Shown in pieces: positions 24,924-36,540 of a stretch of 64,000 nt of DNA. The number at the start of each line of letters is the position of its first letter. The stretch's first letter is position 1. The translations under genes and the position numbers were made by a program. The stretch is from Lolium rigidum (lineage: Eukaryota > Streptophyta > Magnoliopsida > Poales > Poaceae), in assembly GCF_022539505.1 (NCBI RefSeq), contig NC_061512.1:250682510-250746509 (forward strand), written 5' to 3'. Under the pieces are notes generated by a model. It searched no databases, was not told the origin of the DNA, and saw only the letters and a list, made by a program, of their open reading frames with translations.

Positions 24924-27857
24924 CAGACCTGTTGGTGTAAAAACTCGATTGATTATTATAGTGCATTAGAACAAAGTTTCCTATGGATTCAAGGGTAGGA
25001 AATCCAAGTTAACTCATTTACGTGTTAAACTTGTCTAAATCTTGGTGAAACCTAGGATTTGACAAAGATTCAAATGGGCAGAAAAATAAAAACACAGAAA
25101 AATGAAAAACCAAATCACATAGTCTTCTTATGTCATATAGTAAGCATTAAAGTTGATAAACAAGGTCTAGACATATCAAACCATACAAATCATGTATCTA
25201 CCCCTAACCCCTAAACTCCGTCTTATGAAGTCAAGCATGAAGATAAGTGGCTTTGGGTTTCAAACATGGAAATTTCAAAATCCTCCCAAAAGCCCCTTTT
25301 CAAATATTTCAAACTTATTCAAATTTGGTTCAAATTTGAAAGACATACAAGTTATAGCACACATAGTGCATACATTTTCACACAAACTGCACTACATGCT
25401 AACCCTATAGCTTGAGGCCATTTGGATGAGGTCGAAAAAATTCTTGGATTAGAATCGTGTTGTTCGAACCCCGTAGTTGGATTTTTTTGAACCCTTGATC
25501 TGTAGAACTGGGCAAAACCCGAGTTTAGAGTGACTAAGAAGGATACATGCTTCCCTTTTCATTTTCATGTTTTAAACTTGTTTAAATTATCTTAGTCAAA
25601 CCTAGGATTAGACAAGATTCAAATGGGCATCAAAATTGAAAAAAAATCAGCAAAAAGAAAAACCAAAGCAAATAGTTTTCTTATGTCATATAGTAAGCAT
25701 TAAAGTTGATAAACAAGGTCTAGACATATTCAAACCAGACAAATCATGTAGCTATACCCCCTAACCCCTAAACTCTGTCTTATGAAGTCAAGCATGTGAA
25801 GAGAAGTGGTTTTGGGTTTCAAACATGGAAATTTCAAAAACCTCCCAAAAGCTTCATTTTAGAGTGACTAAGAAGGATCCATGCTTCCCTTTTCATTTTC
25901 ATGTTTTAAACTTGTTTAAATTATCTTGGTCGTCAAACCTAGGATTTGACAAGATTCAAATGGGCATCAAAATTGAAAAAAAAATCTGAAAAAAGAAAAA
26001 CCAAAGCAAATAGTTTTCTTATGTCATATAGTAAGCATTGAAGTTGATAAACAAGGTCCATACATATTCAAACCACACAAATCATGTATCTATACCCCCT
26101 AACCCCTAAATTAATTAACTATGTCTTATGAAGTCAAGCATGTGAAGAGAAGTGGTTTTGGGTTTCAAACATGGAAATTTCAAAAACCTCCCAAAAGCTT
26201 CATTTTAGAGTGACTAAGAAGGATCCATGCTTACATTTGCATTTTCATATTTTAAACTTGTTTAAATCATTATCAAACCTAGGATTTCACCAAGATACAA
26301 ATGGGTGGGCACAAAATTCAAAAAAACCAGAAAAATGAAAAACAAAAGCACATAGTCTTCTTATATATGTCATATCGTAAGCATTCGAGTTGATAAACGA
26401 GGTCTAGGTATATCCAAACCAGACAAATCATGTATCTACCCCACGTCGATCTTATGAAGTCTAGCATGAAGAGAAGTCGTTTTGGGTTTCAAACATGGAA
26501 ATTTCAAGAACATCCCAAAAGCTTCATTTTAGAGTGACTAAGAAGGATACATGCTTAACTTTTAATTTCCATGTTTTAAACTTGTTTAAATCTTGGTTGA
26601 ACCTAGGATTTGACCAAGATTCAAATATATGGGCATAAAATTCAAAAAAAAAACAGAAAAATGAAAAACCAAAGCACATAGTCTTCTTATGTCTATAGTT
26701 AGCATTAAAGTTGATAAACAGGTCTAGACATATTCAAACTAGAAAATCATGTATATATCTACACCCCTAACCCTAAACTCTGTCTTATGAAGTCAAGCAT
26801 GCATGAAGAGAAGTGGTTTTTTTGTTTCAAACATGGAAATTTCAAAAACCCTCCCAAGAGCTACATTTTGGGGTGACTAAGAAGGATAGATGCTTATTTT
26901 TTCATATTCATGATTTAAACTTGTTTAAACCATGGTCAAACCTAGGATTTGACCAAGATTCAAATGGGCATCAAAATTGAAAAAAAAATCAGCAAAAAGA
27001 AAAACCAAAGCAAATAGTTTTCTTATGTTATATAGTAAGCATTAAAGTTGATAAACGAGGTCTAGGTATATCCAAACCGGACAAATCATGTATCTATACC
27101 CCCTAACCCCTAAACTCCGTCTTATGAAGTCAAGCATGAAGAGAAGTGGTTTTGGGTTTCAAACATGGAAATTTCAAAAACCTCCCAAAAGCCCCTTTTC
27201 AAATATTTCAAACTTATTCAAATTTGGTTCAAATTTGAAAGACATACAAGTTATAGCACACATATTGCATACATTTTCACACAAACTGCACTAGATGCTA
27301 ACCCTATAATTTGAGGCCATTTGGATGAGGTCGAAAAAATTCTTGGATTAGAATCGTGTTGTTCGAACCCCGTAGTTGGATTTTTTTTGAACCCTTGATC
27401 TGTAGAACTGGGCAAAACCCGAGTTTAACCTATTTAATTATAGATTCGTATATCGATTTTTCTACTACCTTTTTATTATTACTATGCAGCACATGGGTGT
27501 TTGCCCGTCGAGTGAAACTCGGAGGAAGAGGGATCACTCGGAAGGAGAGAAGAAGGGAGAGCATTATGGTGTCTCCCCTTTTTCGGGTGATGATGTTGAC
27601 TTTTGTGCAGGGTTTGTCAGTGAGCAGGAGGTGCGAGCGAGCGAGCGAGCGAGTCGAGCGAGGCCGAGAATGAGGGAGATTTGTTTTTTTTTGTGAGAGG
27701 GACAACCGAAGGATCCGAAGGACCCACGGACTTCCAATACGCATCCCGATGCGTCTTCTCTTGACAAAGAAGATGGCTGGGAGTTTGCGTACCTATTGCA
27801 CGTGACTTGTGCTCACCGAAGTGTGGGACCTCAAGCGTGGGCACCACACGTAAGTGA
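24924..27857. repeat. Array unit 6 (2934 bp)
   Basis: Standard layout. It shares private changes with unit 7, such as GGATTTCACCAAG in place of GGATTTGACCAAG in S3 (near 26282 and 29218), which shows the two are close relatives. Confidence 0.9.
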
Positions 27858-30779
27858 CAGACCTGTTGGTGTAAAAACTCGATTGATTATTATAGTGCAT
27901 TAGAACAAAGTTTCCTATGGATTCAAGGGTAGGAAATCCAAGTTAACTCATTTACGTGTTAAACTTGTCTAAATCTTGGTGAAACCTAGGATTTGACAAA
28001 GATTCAAATGGGCAGAAAAATAAAAACACGGAAAAATGAAAAACCAAATCACATAGTCTTCTTATGTCATATAGTAAGCATTAAAGTTGATAAACAAGGT
28101 CTAGACATATCAAACCATACAAATCATGTATCTACCCCTAACCCCTAAACTCCGTCTTATGAAGTCAAGCATGAAGATAAGTGGCTTTGGGTTTCAAACA
28201 TGGAAATTTCAAAATCCTCCCAAAAGCCCCTTTTCAAATATTTCAAACTTATTCAAATTTGGTTCAAATTTGAAAGACATACAAGTTATAGCACACATAG
28301 TGCATACATTTTCACACAAACTGCACTACATGCTAACCCTATAGCTTGAGGCCATTTGGATGAGGTCGAAAAAATTCTTGGATTAGAATCGTGTTGTTCG
28401 AACCCCGTAGTTGGATTTTTTTGAACCCTTGATCCGTAGAACTGGGCAAAACCCGAGTTTAGAGTGACTAAGAAGGATACATGCTTCCCTTTTCATTTTC
28501 ATGTTTTAAACTTGTTTAAATTATCCTGGTCAAACCTAGGATTAGACAAGATTCAAATGGGCATCAAAATTGAAAAAAAAATCAGCAAAAAGAAAAACCA
28601 AAGCAAATAGTTTTCTTATGTCATATAGTAAGCATTAAAGTTGATAAACAAGGTCTAGACATATTCAAACCAGACAAATCATGTAGCTATACCCCCTAAC
28701 CCCTAAACTCTCTCTTATGAAGTCAAGCATGTGAAGAGAAGTGGTTTTGGGTTTCAAACATGGAAATTTCAAAAACCTCCCAAAAGCTTCATTTTAGAGT
28801 GACTAAGAAGGATCCATGCTTCCCTTTTCATTTTCATGTTTTAAACTTGTTTAAATTATCTTGGTCGTCAAACCTAGGATTTGACAAGATTCAAATGGGC
28901 ATCAAAATTGAAAAAAAAATCTGAAAAAAGAAAAACCAAAGCAAATAGTTTTCTTATGTCATATAGTAAGCATTGAATTTGATAAACAAGGTCCATACAT
29001 ATTCAAACCACACAAATCATGTATCTATACCCCCTAAGCCCTAAATTAATTAACTATGTCTTATGAAGTCAAGCATGTGAAGAGAAGTGGTTTTGGGTTT
29101 CAAACATGGAAATTTCAAAAACCTCCCAAAAGCTTCATTTTAGAGTGACTAAGAAGGATCCATGCTTACATTTGCATTTTCATATTTTAAACATGTTTAA
29201 ATCATTATCAAACCTAGGATTTCACCAAGATACAAATGGGTGGGCACAAAATTCAAAAAAATCAGAAAAATGAAAAACAAAAGCACATAGTCTTCTTATA
29301 TATGTCATATCGTAAGCATTCGAGTTGATAAACGAGGTCTAGGTATATCCAAACCAGACAAATCATGTATCTACCCCATGTCGATCTTATGAAGTCTAGC
29401 ATGAAGAGAAGTCGTTTTGGGTTTCAAACATGGAAATTTCAAGAACATCCCAAAAGCTTCATTTTAGAGTGACTAAGAAGGATACATGCTTACCTTTTAA
29501 TTTTCATGTTTTAAACTTGTTTAAATCTTGGTTGAACCTAGGATTTGACCAAGATTCAAATATATGGGCATAAAATAAATAAAAAACAAAAAAATGAAAA
29601 CCAAAGCACATGGTCTTCTTATGTCTATAGTTAGCATTAAAGTTGATAAACAAGGTCTAGACATATTCAAACTAGAAAATCATGTATATATCTACACCCC
29701 TAACCCTAAACTCTGTCTTATGAAGTCAAGCATGCATGAAGAGAAGTGATTTTTTTTGTTTCAAACATGGAAATTTCAAAAACCCTCCCAAGAGCTACAT
29801 TTCGGGGTGACTAAGAAGGATAGATGCTTATTTTTTCATATCCATGATTTAAACTTGTTTAAACCATGGTCAAACCTAGGATTTTACCAAGATTCAAATG
29901 GGCATAATTTTTAAAAAAATCAGAAAATGAAAAACCAAGGCACATAGTCTTCTTATGTCATATAGTAAGCATTCAATTAAGTTGATAAACAAGGTCTAGA
30001 CATATATTCAAACCAGGAAAATCATGTATCTACCCCCGAACCCTAGCTAAACTCTGTCTTATGAAGTCAAGCATGCATGAAGAGAAGTGGTTTTGGTTTC
30101 AAACGTTTAAGCCAAAAGCCCCTTTTCAAATATTTCAAACTTATTCAAATTTGGTTCAAATTTGAAAGGCATACAATTTATAGCACACATAGTGCATACA
30201 TTTTCACACATACTGCACTAGATACTAACCCTATAGTTTGAGGCCATTTGGATGAGGTCGAAAAAATTCTTGGATTAGAATCGTGTTGTTCGAACCCCGT
30301 AGTTGGATTTTTTTGAACCCTTGATTTGTAGAACTGGGCAAAACCCTAGTTTAACATATTTAATTATGGATTCGTATATCAATTTTTCTACTACCTGTTT
30401 ATTATTACTATGCAGCACATGGGTGTTTGCCCGTCGAGTGAAACTCGGAGGAAGAGGGATCACTCGGAAGGAGAGAAGAAGGGAGAGCATTATGGTGTCT
30501 CCCTTTTTCGGGTGATGATGATGACTTTTGTGCAGGGTTTGTCAGTGAGCAGGAGGTGCGAGCGAGCGAGCGAGTCGAGCGAGGCCGAGAATGAGAGAGA
30601 TTTGTTTTTTTTTGTGAGAGGGACAACCGAAGGATCCAGAAGGACCCACATACTTCCAATACGCATCCTGATGTGTCTACTATTGACAAAGAAGATGGCT
30701 GGGAGTTTGCTTACCTATTGCACGTGACTTGTAATCACTGAAGTGTGGGACCTCAAGCGTGGGCACCACACGTAAGTGA
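27858..30779. repeat. Array unit 7 (2922 bp), diverged right half
   Basis: The left half is standard. From about 29460 on, the S4, S5 and B-C parts carry many more differences than other units, and S5 has lost the usual A-rich segment near 29910. Edge units of arrays often escape homogenisation. Confidence 0.88.
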
Positions 30780-31149
30780 CAGACCTGTTGGTGTAAAAAC
30801 TCGATTGATTATTATAGTGCATACGGAAAAATGAAAAACAAAATCACATAGTCTTCTTATGTCATATAGTAAGCATTAAAATTGATAAACAAGGTCTAGA
30901 CATATCAAACCATACAAATCATGTATCTACCCCTAACCCCTAAACTCCGTCTTATGAAGTCAAGCATGAAGAGAAGTGGTTTTGGGTTTCAAACATGGAA
31001 ATTTCAAAAACCTCCCAAAAACTTCATTTTAGAGTGACTAAGAAGGATACATGCTTCCCTTTTCGTTTTCATGTTTTAAACTTGTTTAAATTATCTTGGT
31101 CAAACCTAGGATTTGACAAGATTCAAAGATACATGCTTCCCTTTTCATT
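30780..31149. repeat. Partial, deleted terminal unit of the array
   Basis: It begins with the CAGACCTGTTGG marker, then skips the segment normally after AGTGCAT and resumes at ACGGAAAAATG. A second internal deletion near 31125 joins the dyad region to the next GATACATGC start. Similarity to the array stops near 31149, which is the array's right boundary. Confidence 0.85.
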
Positions 31150-31308
31150 TGACATGAATCCTTGTGGCACGACCATGTTGGGGTCACTCCTGGCTGTCTA
31201 CCCAGCCGAGCATGCTGGCTCTATTTCCTTGTACGAATCCTCGTTTTAAACCAAGAAGAAGTGAACAAACTCTCTCTCCCTCCCCCCCCCGCCACGGACA
31301 CACACACA

Positions 31309-31351
<43 letters not shown>

Positions 31352-31490
31352 ACCGGCTTTAGGTATCGCGCATCATTTGTCTGTCAGACTCCATTGATTT
31401 GCCCCAAGTTCAACAAGGTCGCCCCCTTTCCTCTGAGAGTCCATTGATTTTTATTTGCTGGTGTCACTTGTGCTAAACTGTCATTCCTTG
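31150..31490. other. Array-to-gene boundary region with microsatellites
   Basis: Unique sequence after the array edge. It contains a CA run (about 31299-31310) directly followed by a CT run of 40 bases (31311-31350). Nothing else is recognised. Confidence 0.7.
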
Positions 31491-31591
31491 TACTCCTCCG
31501 ATTCATATTATTTGATGGTAATATAGATGCATCTACACACATTATAGTTGTAGATACATCCATTTTACCATCAATTAATATTGATCGGAGT
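31491..31591. mobile_element. Stowaway-like MITE (about 100 bp)
   Basis: It starts TACTCCTCCGATTCATATTA and ends with the near inverse AATATTGATCGGAGT. The inside is an imperfect palindrome around ATGCATC and GATACATCC. The right tip is eroded. It lies directly upstream of the first SINA-like sequence, where the RING exon of that gene would be expected. Confidence 0.7.
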
Positions 31592-31665
31592 TGCAGCGTG
31601 GTATGAGGCCTGCCGCCCGCCACCGTCGGCGAGGTTCCAAGTAAACGGCGCCAGAAGAAGAGTAG

Positions 31666-32328
31666 CGCGGCTCCGGATTCAACCAACTGGCGGCGATGGA
31701 CGGCACTATGGAAATAAACGCTACGAATTTGGAGGCCATCGCGTACAACATCGCTGGAACGGCGCAGGTCATGTGCTCCCACGACGGCTGCGGGGTCATC
31801 GTCAGCTACCACGAGTCCCTAAGCCACCAGATCGCGTGCCCGCACGGCCGGTGCAACTGCACGGAGCAGGGCTGCGACTTCGCCGCCCCACCGTCAGCGC
31901 TCCTCGTTCACCTCGCAGAGGCCCACTCGATTCAGGTGCACAGGTTAGAGTATGGCAAGACCATGACGCACCCGTGCTCGCCGTGCAGGCTGCTCGTCGT
32001 CGAAGGGGATGACGGCTCCGTGTTCGTCCTGTACATCGACGCGCTCGGCCCGGCCATTGTCTTGTCTTTGGTATGCGTCAGTTCGGCCACATCCGTGTGG
32101 CCGCTCTACAGGGTGAAGATCTGGGCGCACGGCCCGCCGCCGTCCTCGAAATCGGACTGCAGGCGGGATGTCGTGAAGATGTCTGCCGATGCTTCTGGCA
32201 GCGCGTCGCCGGGCGCTGTCGTGTTTGAGGAGCTCACGTCGTTCCTCGTTGTGCCGGGGCCATACCTCGTTGGTGCTGGATCGTCCAAGGAGCTGCGTTT
32301 CTACATTCGCATATGCAAGCAGATGTAG
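31666..32328 (+). CDS. SINA-like E3 ubiquitin ligase, RING-less copy
   Basis: From the ATG at 31696 the frame gives 210 residues. It matches the zinc-finger and substrate-binding part of plant SINA-like (seven in absentia) ligases, which bind targets and, through an N-terminal RING, recruit an E2. The SIAH-type finger is visible: C27, C32, H44 and C48, then C55, C60, H72 and H77, followed by a TRAF-like C-terminal domain ending FYIRICKQM. Upstream, the frame is closed by TAG at 31663, and the RING exon present in the tandem copy at 33154 cannot be found; a MITE sits there instead. It is either a pseudogene or a RING-less paralogue able to bind substrates but not to transfer ubiquitin. The sequence from 31666 still aligns with the copy downstream. 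Confidence 0.75.
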   Translation, partial: RGSGFNQLAAMDGTMEINATNLEAIAYNIAGTAQVMCSHDGCGVIVSYHESLSHQIACPHGRCNCTEQGCDFAAPPSALLVHLAEAHSIQVHRLEYGKTMTHPCSPCRLLVVEGDDGSVFVLYIDALGPAIVLSLVCVSSATSVWPLYRVKIWAHGPPPSSKSDCRRDVVKMSADASGSASPGAVVFEELTSFLVVPGPYLVGAGSSKELRFYIRICKQM

Positions 32329-32660
32329 CTACTGCTACTTTGCGTAGTTGAAAAAACTGTCAATTTGTCATGAGGAATGATAAATTTCGATGAAAAGTAC
32401 TTGATTGTTCGTACGGCTGCTATTTTTTTATGGATTCCTCGTTTCATATTTGTGCTGAACTGTTTGTAGTAGTACTTATACTTAATAATAATGCAGCGTG
32501 GAAGTGAATACTCCTTTTTTTTGTGAATCGGAAGTGAATACTCCAACTATATGTAATTGTAACCCCTCCATCTGATTTATATAAAACTATGTGCACTTCC
32601 AGATCATTTCTCCTGTTTTTTAGATGTCCTTTCACTTACTATAAAAAACAAAGAAGCACC
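32329..32660. other. 3' flank of the first SINA-like copy
   Basis: AT-rich, no gene seen. The 15-mer GGAAGTGAATACTCC occurs twice (near 32499 and 32529), and CCCTCCATCTGATTTAT near 32565 resembles a decayed Stowaway end. Confidence 0.5.
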
Positions 32661-32783
32661 GCTGCTTTGATTCAAAGGAATGTGGAGAGTGTAGAAATAG
32701 GAAAGGTGTAGGATTGAAATTTTCCCATAGGAATCAAATCCAACATAATTCCTATGTCAATCCTATGAATCAAAGAAGCCCTA
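32661..32783. mobile_element. Small MITE with TTTGATTCA inverted ends
   Basis: The left end GCTTTGATTCAAAGGAAT faces a right end whose reverse complement reads CTTTGATTCATAGGATT. The interior is about 90 bp and AT rich. End sequence and size suggest a hAT-type MITE, but a clean target duplication was not identified. Confidence 0.55.
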
Positions 32784-32974
32784 AGTGGTTACCGGTGCTT
32801 AATGCACAGTTCCAAAAAGTTCATCCCGCAGTCCAAATAACTAATAATCAGATGATGTCAATTTTTGTGTATGTAGTTGTGCCTATTACCATCACAAATA
32901 TAGTCTCAAATAGTATGATGGTGGAGATACACATTTTTTAACTACCATGATTTTCGGTAAATGCTTAGTCAATT

Positions 32975-33033
32975 TTGACATAATTTGACTTTCTAAAAAT
33001 AATATAAGCCTTAAGCTTTGAGATGGAGGTACT
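32975..33033. mobile_element. Stowaway MITE remnant (right end)
   Basis: TTGACTTTCTAAAAATAAT followed by CTTTGAGATGGAGGTAC resembles the right terminus of Stowaway elements (usually ...GAGACGGAGGGAGTA). No matching left end was found. Confidence 0.45.
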
Positions 33034-33153
33034 ATATTGGGTTTTCCTCGTCTTAAGCAAAATCCCTTCCCATCCCCTTAAATAGAGTACTCCAGCCTCG
33101 AGGCTAGGAGATAAGAGAGGCCATCGATACGCCATACTCCTCGCGCGCTCGCA

Positions 33154-34068
33154 ATGCTGGAAACCGTCACCGTTACCCTGAAGATGGACTCCACCGTGCT
33201 TCACTGCATTTTCTGCTCCCAGCCCCTCCAGCCCCCCGTCTTCAAGGTCGATCCCTTTCCCTCCCACACTCCATTGATGTTTCTTTTGTGGGTTCACTAC
33301 TGCAAAAATGGGAATCCACGAACTTTGATTTGTGCAGTGCAAGGGTAATCATTTGGCCTGCGGCCGCTGCCTCGGCGAGCTTCCCGGGAACCGGTGCCAT
33401 AGGTGCGTGGAACCCCGCGGCGGATTCGAGCACGACCCGGCAATGGACGCCGTCGTATCAGCGGCGACGGTTGAGTGCCCCCACAGCAGCTGCGGGAGCT
33501 TGGTGGCCTACCACCAGGTCCACGACCACAAGATTGCATGCCCGCACGCCCCTTGCGCTTGCACGGAGCCCGGCTGCGACTTCGCCGCCCCGCCAACAGC
33601 GCTCGTCGCCCACTTCGCAGCGGCCCACTCGATCCAAGTGCACAAGCTCCCGCCGTACAACACGACCAAAGTGTTCCAGGTGCCGGTGCCGGTGCCGGGT
33701 TCGCCGTGCCTCGCGGATCATCGCCGAAGGGGAGGACGGCGCCGTGTTCGTCCCGATCATCGGCGTGCTCGGTTCGACTTCGACCACCATCGTGTCTACC
33801 GTGTGCGTTAGGGCGGCCGCGTGCGTGTGGCCTCTCGTACACGGCAAAGATGTGGGCGAATGGGCCGGCGTCGTGCTCGTTGGCGCACGCGAGGAGCAGG
33901 GCGGACACCGTGAGTGTGTCTTTGGAGGCGTCGAGCTGCGCCTTGCCGGGCGACGTCGCGTTTGATGAACTCACGTCGTTCCTCTCGGTGCCGCCGCTGT
34001 ACCTGGTGCTTGGTGGACCTTCCAAGCTGCTGCGTTTCTACATTCGCATCGAGAAGGAGAACAATTAA
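33154..34068 (+). pseudogene. SINA-like E3 ubiquitin ligase, two-exon, frameshifted twice
   Basis: Exon 1 (33154-33246, 31 codons) encodes the first half of a RING finger (HCIFC). A 91 bp GT-AG intron (33247-33337) follows. Exon 2 (from 33338) completes the RING with CKGNHLAC, CGRC and CHRC, then the SIAH-type zinc finger and the TRAF-like substrate-binding domain, ending FYIRIEKENN at 34068. Alignment with the copy at 31666 shows one extra base near 33708-33718 and another near 33835-33845, so the C-terminal domain is read in three frames. A product read as it stands would stop at 33811, after RING and zinc finger. It is a tandem duplicate of the upstream copy. I call it a pseudogene, though base errors could mimic this. 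Confidence 0.85.
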
Positions 34069-35249
34069 TCCTCAAAATAAGTACTCCTACTCCATAGTAC
34101 GTACTAGTATAGTGCTAATGCGGATGTAACCTCTAGTAAAGTACTAGTACTAACACTGTCTGAGTTGTACTATTATTTCAGTTTCGCTTCTATTGTTGGG
34201 TAACATCATCAGGAACATAACTTGAACTTATTGGTTTCAAATATGTGACAACAAAAGAAAAAGAACAAGAAAGGGAGTAACTGTTTTTTCGTCCTGCTAA
34301 TGCAACCTTGAGGTGACCGGGACAACTTTGTACAAAGCATCGTGCTCATATACGTACTCTACAAAATCATCAGCAGTGGAGTACCTCGATAGGTGCCATG
34401 TCCATGGATCGACAAGACAAGACACACACATAGACTGGGTCACTGGGAGATGGATATTACTACTGGATAGCTGTCCTGACGTGATAGGATGCCTACATAC
34501 ACCCTACTCGGCAGGTGACGATACCTTCCCAACAAAGGTATCCAGTCCCATCCATTGATTATTTTATTATGGACGGAGAGCATTCTACTAGAAGAGATGT
34601 CATGTCTTGGGGCAGAGGTTCGGCTTAATCATGGTTTAGATATGGCCATGACTTTTGTCATTTAAGGCACCACCTATGGGAACCACAAGATTACTGAAAC
34701 AACAACTACATTACTTGACTCTAATGTAGATGTATCTAGACATATTGTAGCTATAGATACTTCCATTTTAGCATCAAGTAATGTGGATCGGAGGGAGTAA
34801 TACAGTATAAGGTTAAGTTTGGCACACGCTGGGACGCACATATTTGTTAGAAGTACACACATGCAAGACAGAGCACAGAGTAAAATAATTACTATTTACT
34901 TATGGGCAACCAAAAGCTTGTACGTGTCCACTATATATATGGGCATGGACTACACTTATTGCTTGTGGACGAGGATAGCTGTTGTGGACAACACAGTGGA
35001 TGCTGTTAGAGTGAAACGGCACACTTATTATGGATCGTAGGGAGTATGCAAGATAAAAAAAGATCTACCATACATATTAGTATTATTATCATCGATCAGT
35101 TATGTACTCATGACACTGGGAGCATACACACACGATCGTACATACTTACGTAGTACTGTACTACTTTTAAAACTACTTGCAAGATAAAATATAGCTGGAT
35201 GTACAGAACTACTTATCACTGGGTGCATACACACACGATCGTATACATA
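34069..35249. other. Intergenic stretch with MITE remnants and a direct repeat
   Basis: No gene seen. It holds a Stowaway-like MITE (34705-34799), a possible Stowaway right end (TATGGATCGTAGGGAGTA, about 35029-35046) and a direct repeat around GCATACACACACGATCGTA (35113-35170 and 35218-35273). Confidence 0.6.
34705..34799. mobile_element. Stowaway-like MITE, left tip eroded
   Basis: The right end reads GGATCGGAGGGAGTA. The interior is palindromic, with ATTACTTGA near the left and TCAAGTAAT near the right. Same family type as the element at 31491. Confidence 0.65.
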
Positions 35250-35273
35250 CTAGTACTGTACTACTTTTAACAC
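35113..35273. repeat. Direct repeat, two copies 105 bp apart
   Basis: Two near-identical segments of about 57 bp (35113-35170 and 35218-35273) each contain CACTGGG, GCATACACACACGATCGTA and GTACTGTACTACTTTTAA. This is a simple local duplication. Confidence 0.8.
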
Positions 35274-35321
35274 TAGGCGGTCTTCCTCTTCAGCTTCCAC
35301 AGCCTGTACCATGTTGCTCTT

Positions 35322-35354
<33 letters not shown>

Positions 35355-35995
35355 CCCGCTGTCCTGGAATTCCGCCAATTTTTGTTGACCCTTCTCAAAG
35401 TTCACTATTCGCCCGTATACCTCATATGTCGCGTATGCGTCGATGCTTGCATACGGGATATGCTTCATGGACAAGGGCACCTGCTTCCACAGCTTGTGTT
35501 CCTCATTCGTAAGTTTTTTCATGATAGATTTGTACTCGGCTGTCTATAATGGCCGCAGCATAGTCAGCCAACGAATCCTTATTGTTACTAGTGGAATCGG
35601 CAGGCTTCCACCTTTTCTGGATGTCCACGAAGTTCGCCACTGAGAGGTTGCAACGCCCAAGCCTGGTAATGTCGTTGCCGATGTCAACACCTGCAAATGT
35701 TATGTCAGGCCGGCCAAGAAAGTCAGCGAGTTTGGGGCAGGGCTGGTCGGCCGAGGAAATCTGGTACAGGAGGCGATCTGTGCCCATGCACAACTGTATG
35801 AGGGCAGCCTTCTGTTCAGGCCCATAGGTGTACTCTACGTCTAGGCCAACAATTTTGTACGAGTCTTCTTTCTCCGAGTATCAACTCGATTTTGTTGATG
35901 TGTTCCTCCACCTTAGACGCCATATTGGTATAGTTCGCCGTAATGGTGGTTGTTCCATGAGCGAGGAAAGTGTGTCCTTGGTAGAACGCTTCCAT
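35250..35995 (-). pseudogene. 3'-5' exonuclease (DEDDy, Werner-like) gene, frameshifted
   Basis: Read from the ATG at 35995 leftwards, the pieces match plant Werner-syndrome-type 3'-5' exonuclease domain proteins. Motif I is GLDVEYTY (near 35830-35855), motif II is in FAGVDIGNDITRL (near 35670-35705) and motif III is YASIDAYATYEV (near 35410-35445). These carry the acidic metal-binding residues and the tyrosine of the DEDDy group, which degrade DNA or RNA from 3' ends. The frame shifts at least twice: near 35875, between the N-terminal leader and motif I, and near 35545, between motifs II and III. A CTT microsatellite (35317-35351) encodes a run of eleven lysines near the C terminus. No intron is evident. 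I call it a pseudogene. Confidence 0.75.
35317..35351. repeat. CTT microsatellite in exonuclease reading frame
   Basis: About twelve CTT units on the plus strand. Read on the minus strand as AAG they give the polylysine run of the exonuclease pseudogene. Confidence 0.9.
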
Positions 35996-36540
35996 GGAGG
36001 GTAGCGAGAGAGGGGCACAGGCGAGAGTGTCAGGGAGAAGACGAAATGAGGAAGACGAATGTTAACCGCCACGCCAGGGCCTGCAAACCGCCCGTCGCTA
36101 GATGCATGCATTTGGACGGTTTTGAAGATGACGGGCCATAGGGCACGAATGCAGTTTCCCGTTAAAATAATAATAACCGCCCACGTACTTAATTAATTGT
36201 ATGCTTATTTGTTTCTCGAGAGGAGCCTAGTTTTTTTCTACGAAACTCTGAAGATCTATTAAAAATCATCAACATTAGTACAAAGAGATTCAAAATTAAT
36301 ATTACCTTCGTCTAAAAGGAGGTGTCTTAGTTTTGTCTAATACGGATGTATATAGACATATCTTAGTTGTAGAAATTACAAATATGTCTTCTTTGCACCA
36401 CTTAGCTACCACTACAAAGTACAAACACTAACGCAAGGTAGATCAGCATCATGCAATGTAGACATTACAGTATTTTTGTACTACTGTACTTGTCTTCCCT
36501 GGTCTATGATTCAATATCTACTGCTTATACACCAGGGAGA
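35996..36540. other. Flank of exonuclease pseudogene with Stowaway remnant
   Basis: No gene seen. 36301-36371 (AAAAGGAGGTGTCTTAGTTT and downstream) resembles the left half of a Stowaway MITE. The rest is AT rich. Confidence 0.5.

Larger units (their letters stand above)
9765..31149. repeat. Compound tandem array, seven units of about 2.93 kb plus a partial unit
   Basis: The marker CAGACCTGTTGG recurs at 9765, 12493, 16106, 19041, 21978, 24924, 27858 and 30780, giving unit lengths of 2728, 3613, 2935, 2937, 2946, 2934 and 2922. Units 3-6 are nearly identical by eye; the right edge is more diverged. Each unit holds AT-rich subrepeats S (about 324-346 bp), a B block (233 bp) and a GC-rich C block (about 430 bp). 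Frames within the units are broken by small indels between copies, so I see no conserved gene. The family name is unknown to me. Confidence 0.95.

Noticed and set aside
9765..31149. Array as ribosomal DNA intergenic spacer (subrepeats plus GC-rich promoter block)
   Set aside because: No 18S, 5.8S, 25S or 5S sequence occurs between units, and no plant rDNA promoter core was seen.
9765..31149. CRISPR-like regular repeats
   Set aside because: Repeats are contiguous, hundreds of bases long and without unique spacers, and the genome is a plant.
31162..31362. Serine/leucine-rich small proteins near 31160-31360
   Set aside because: They come from translating the CA and CT microsatellites.
33297..34025. 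242-codon minus-strand frame over the second SINA-like copy
   Set aside because: It is the antisense shadow of GC-rich coding sequence and has no domain of its own.
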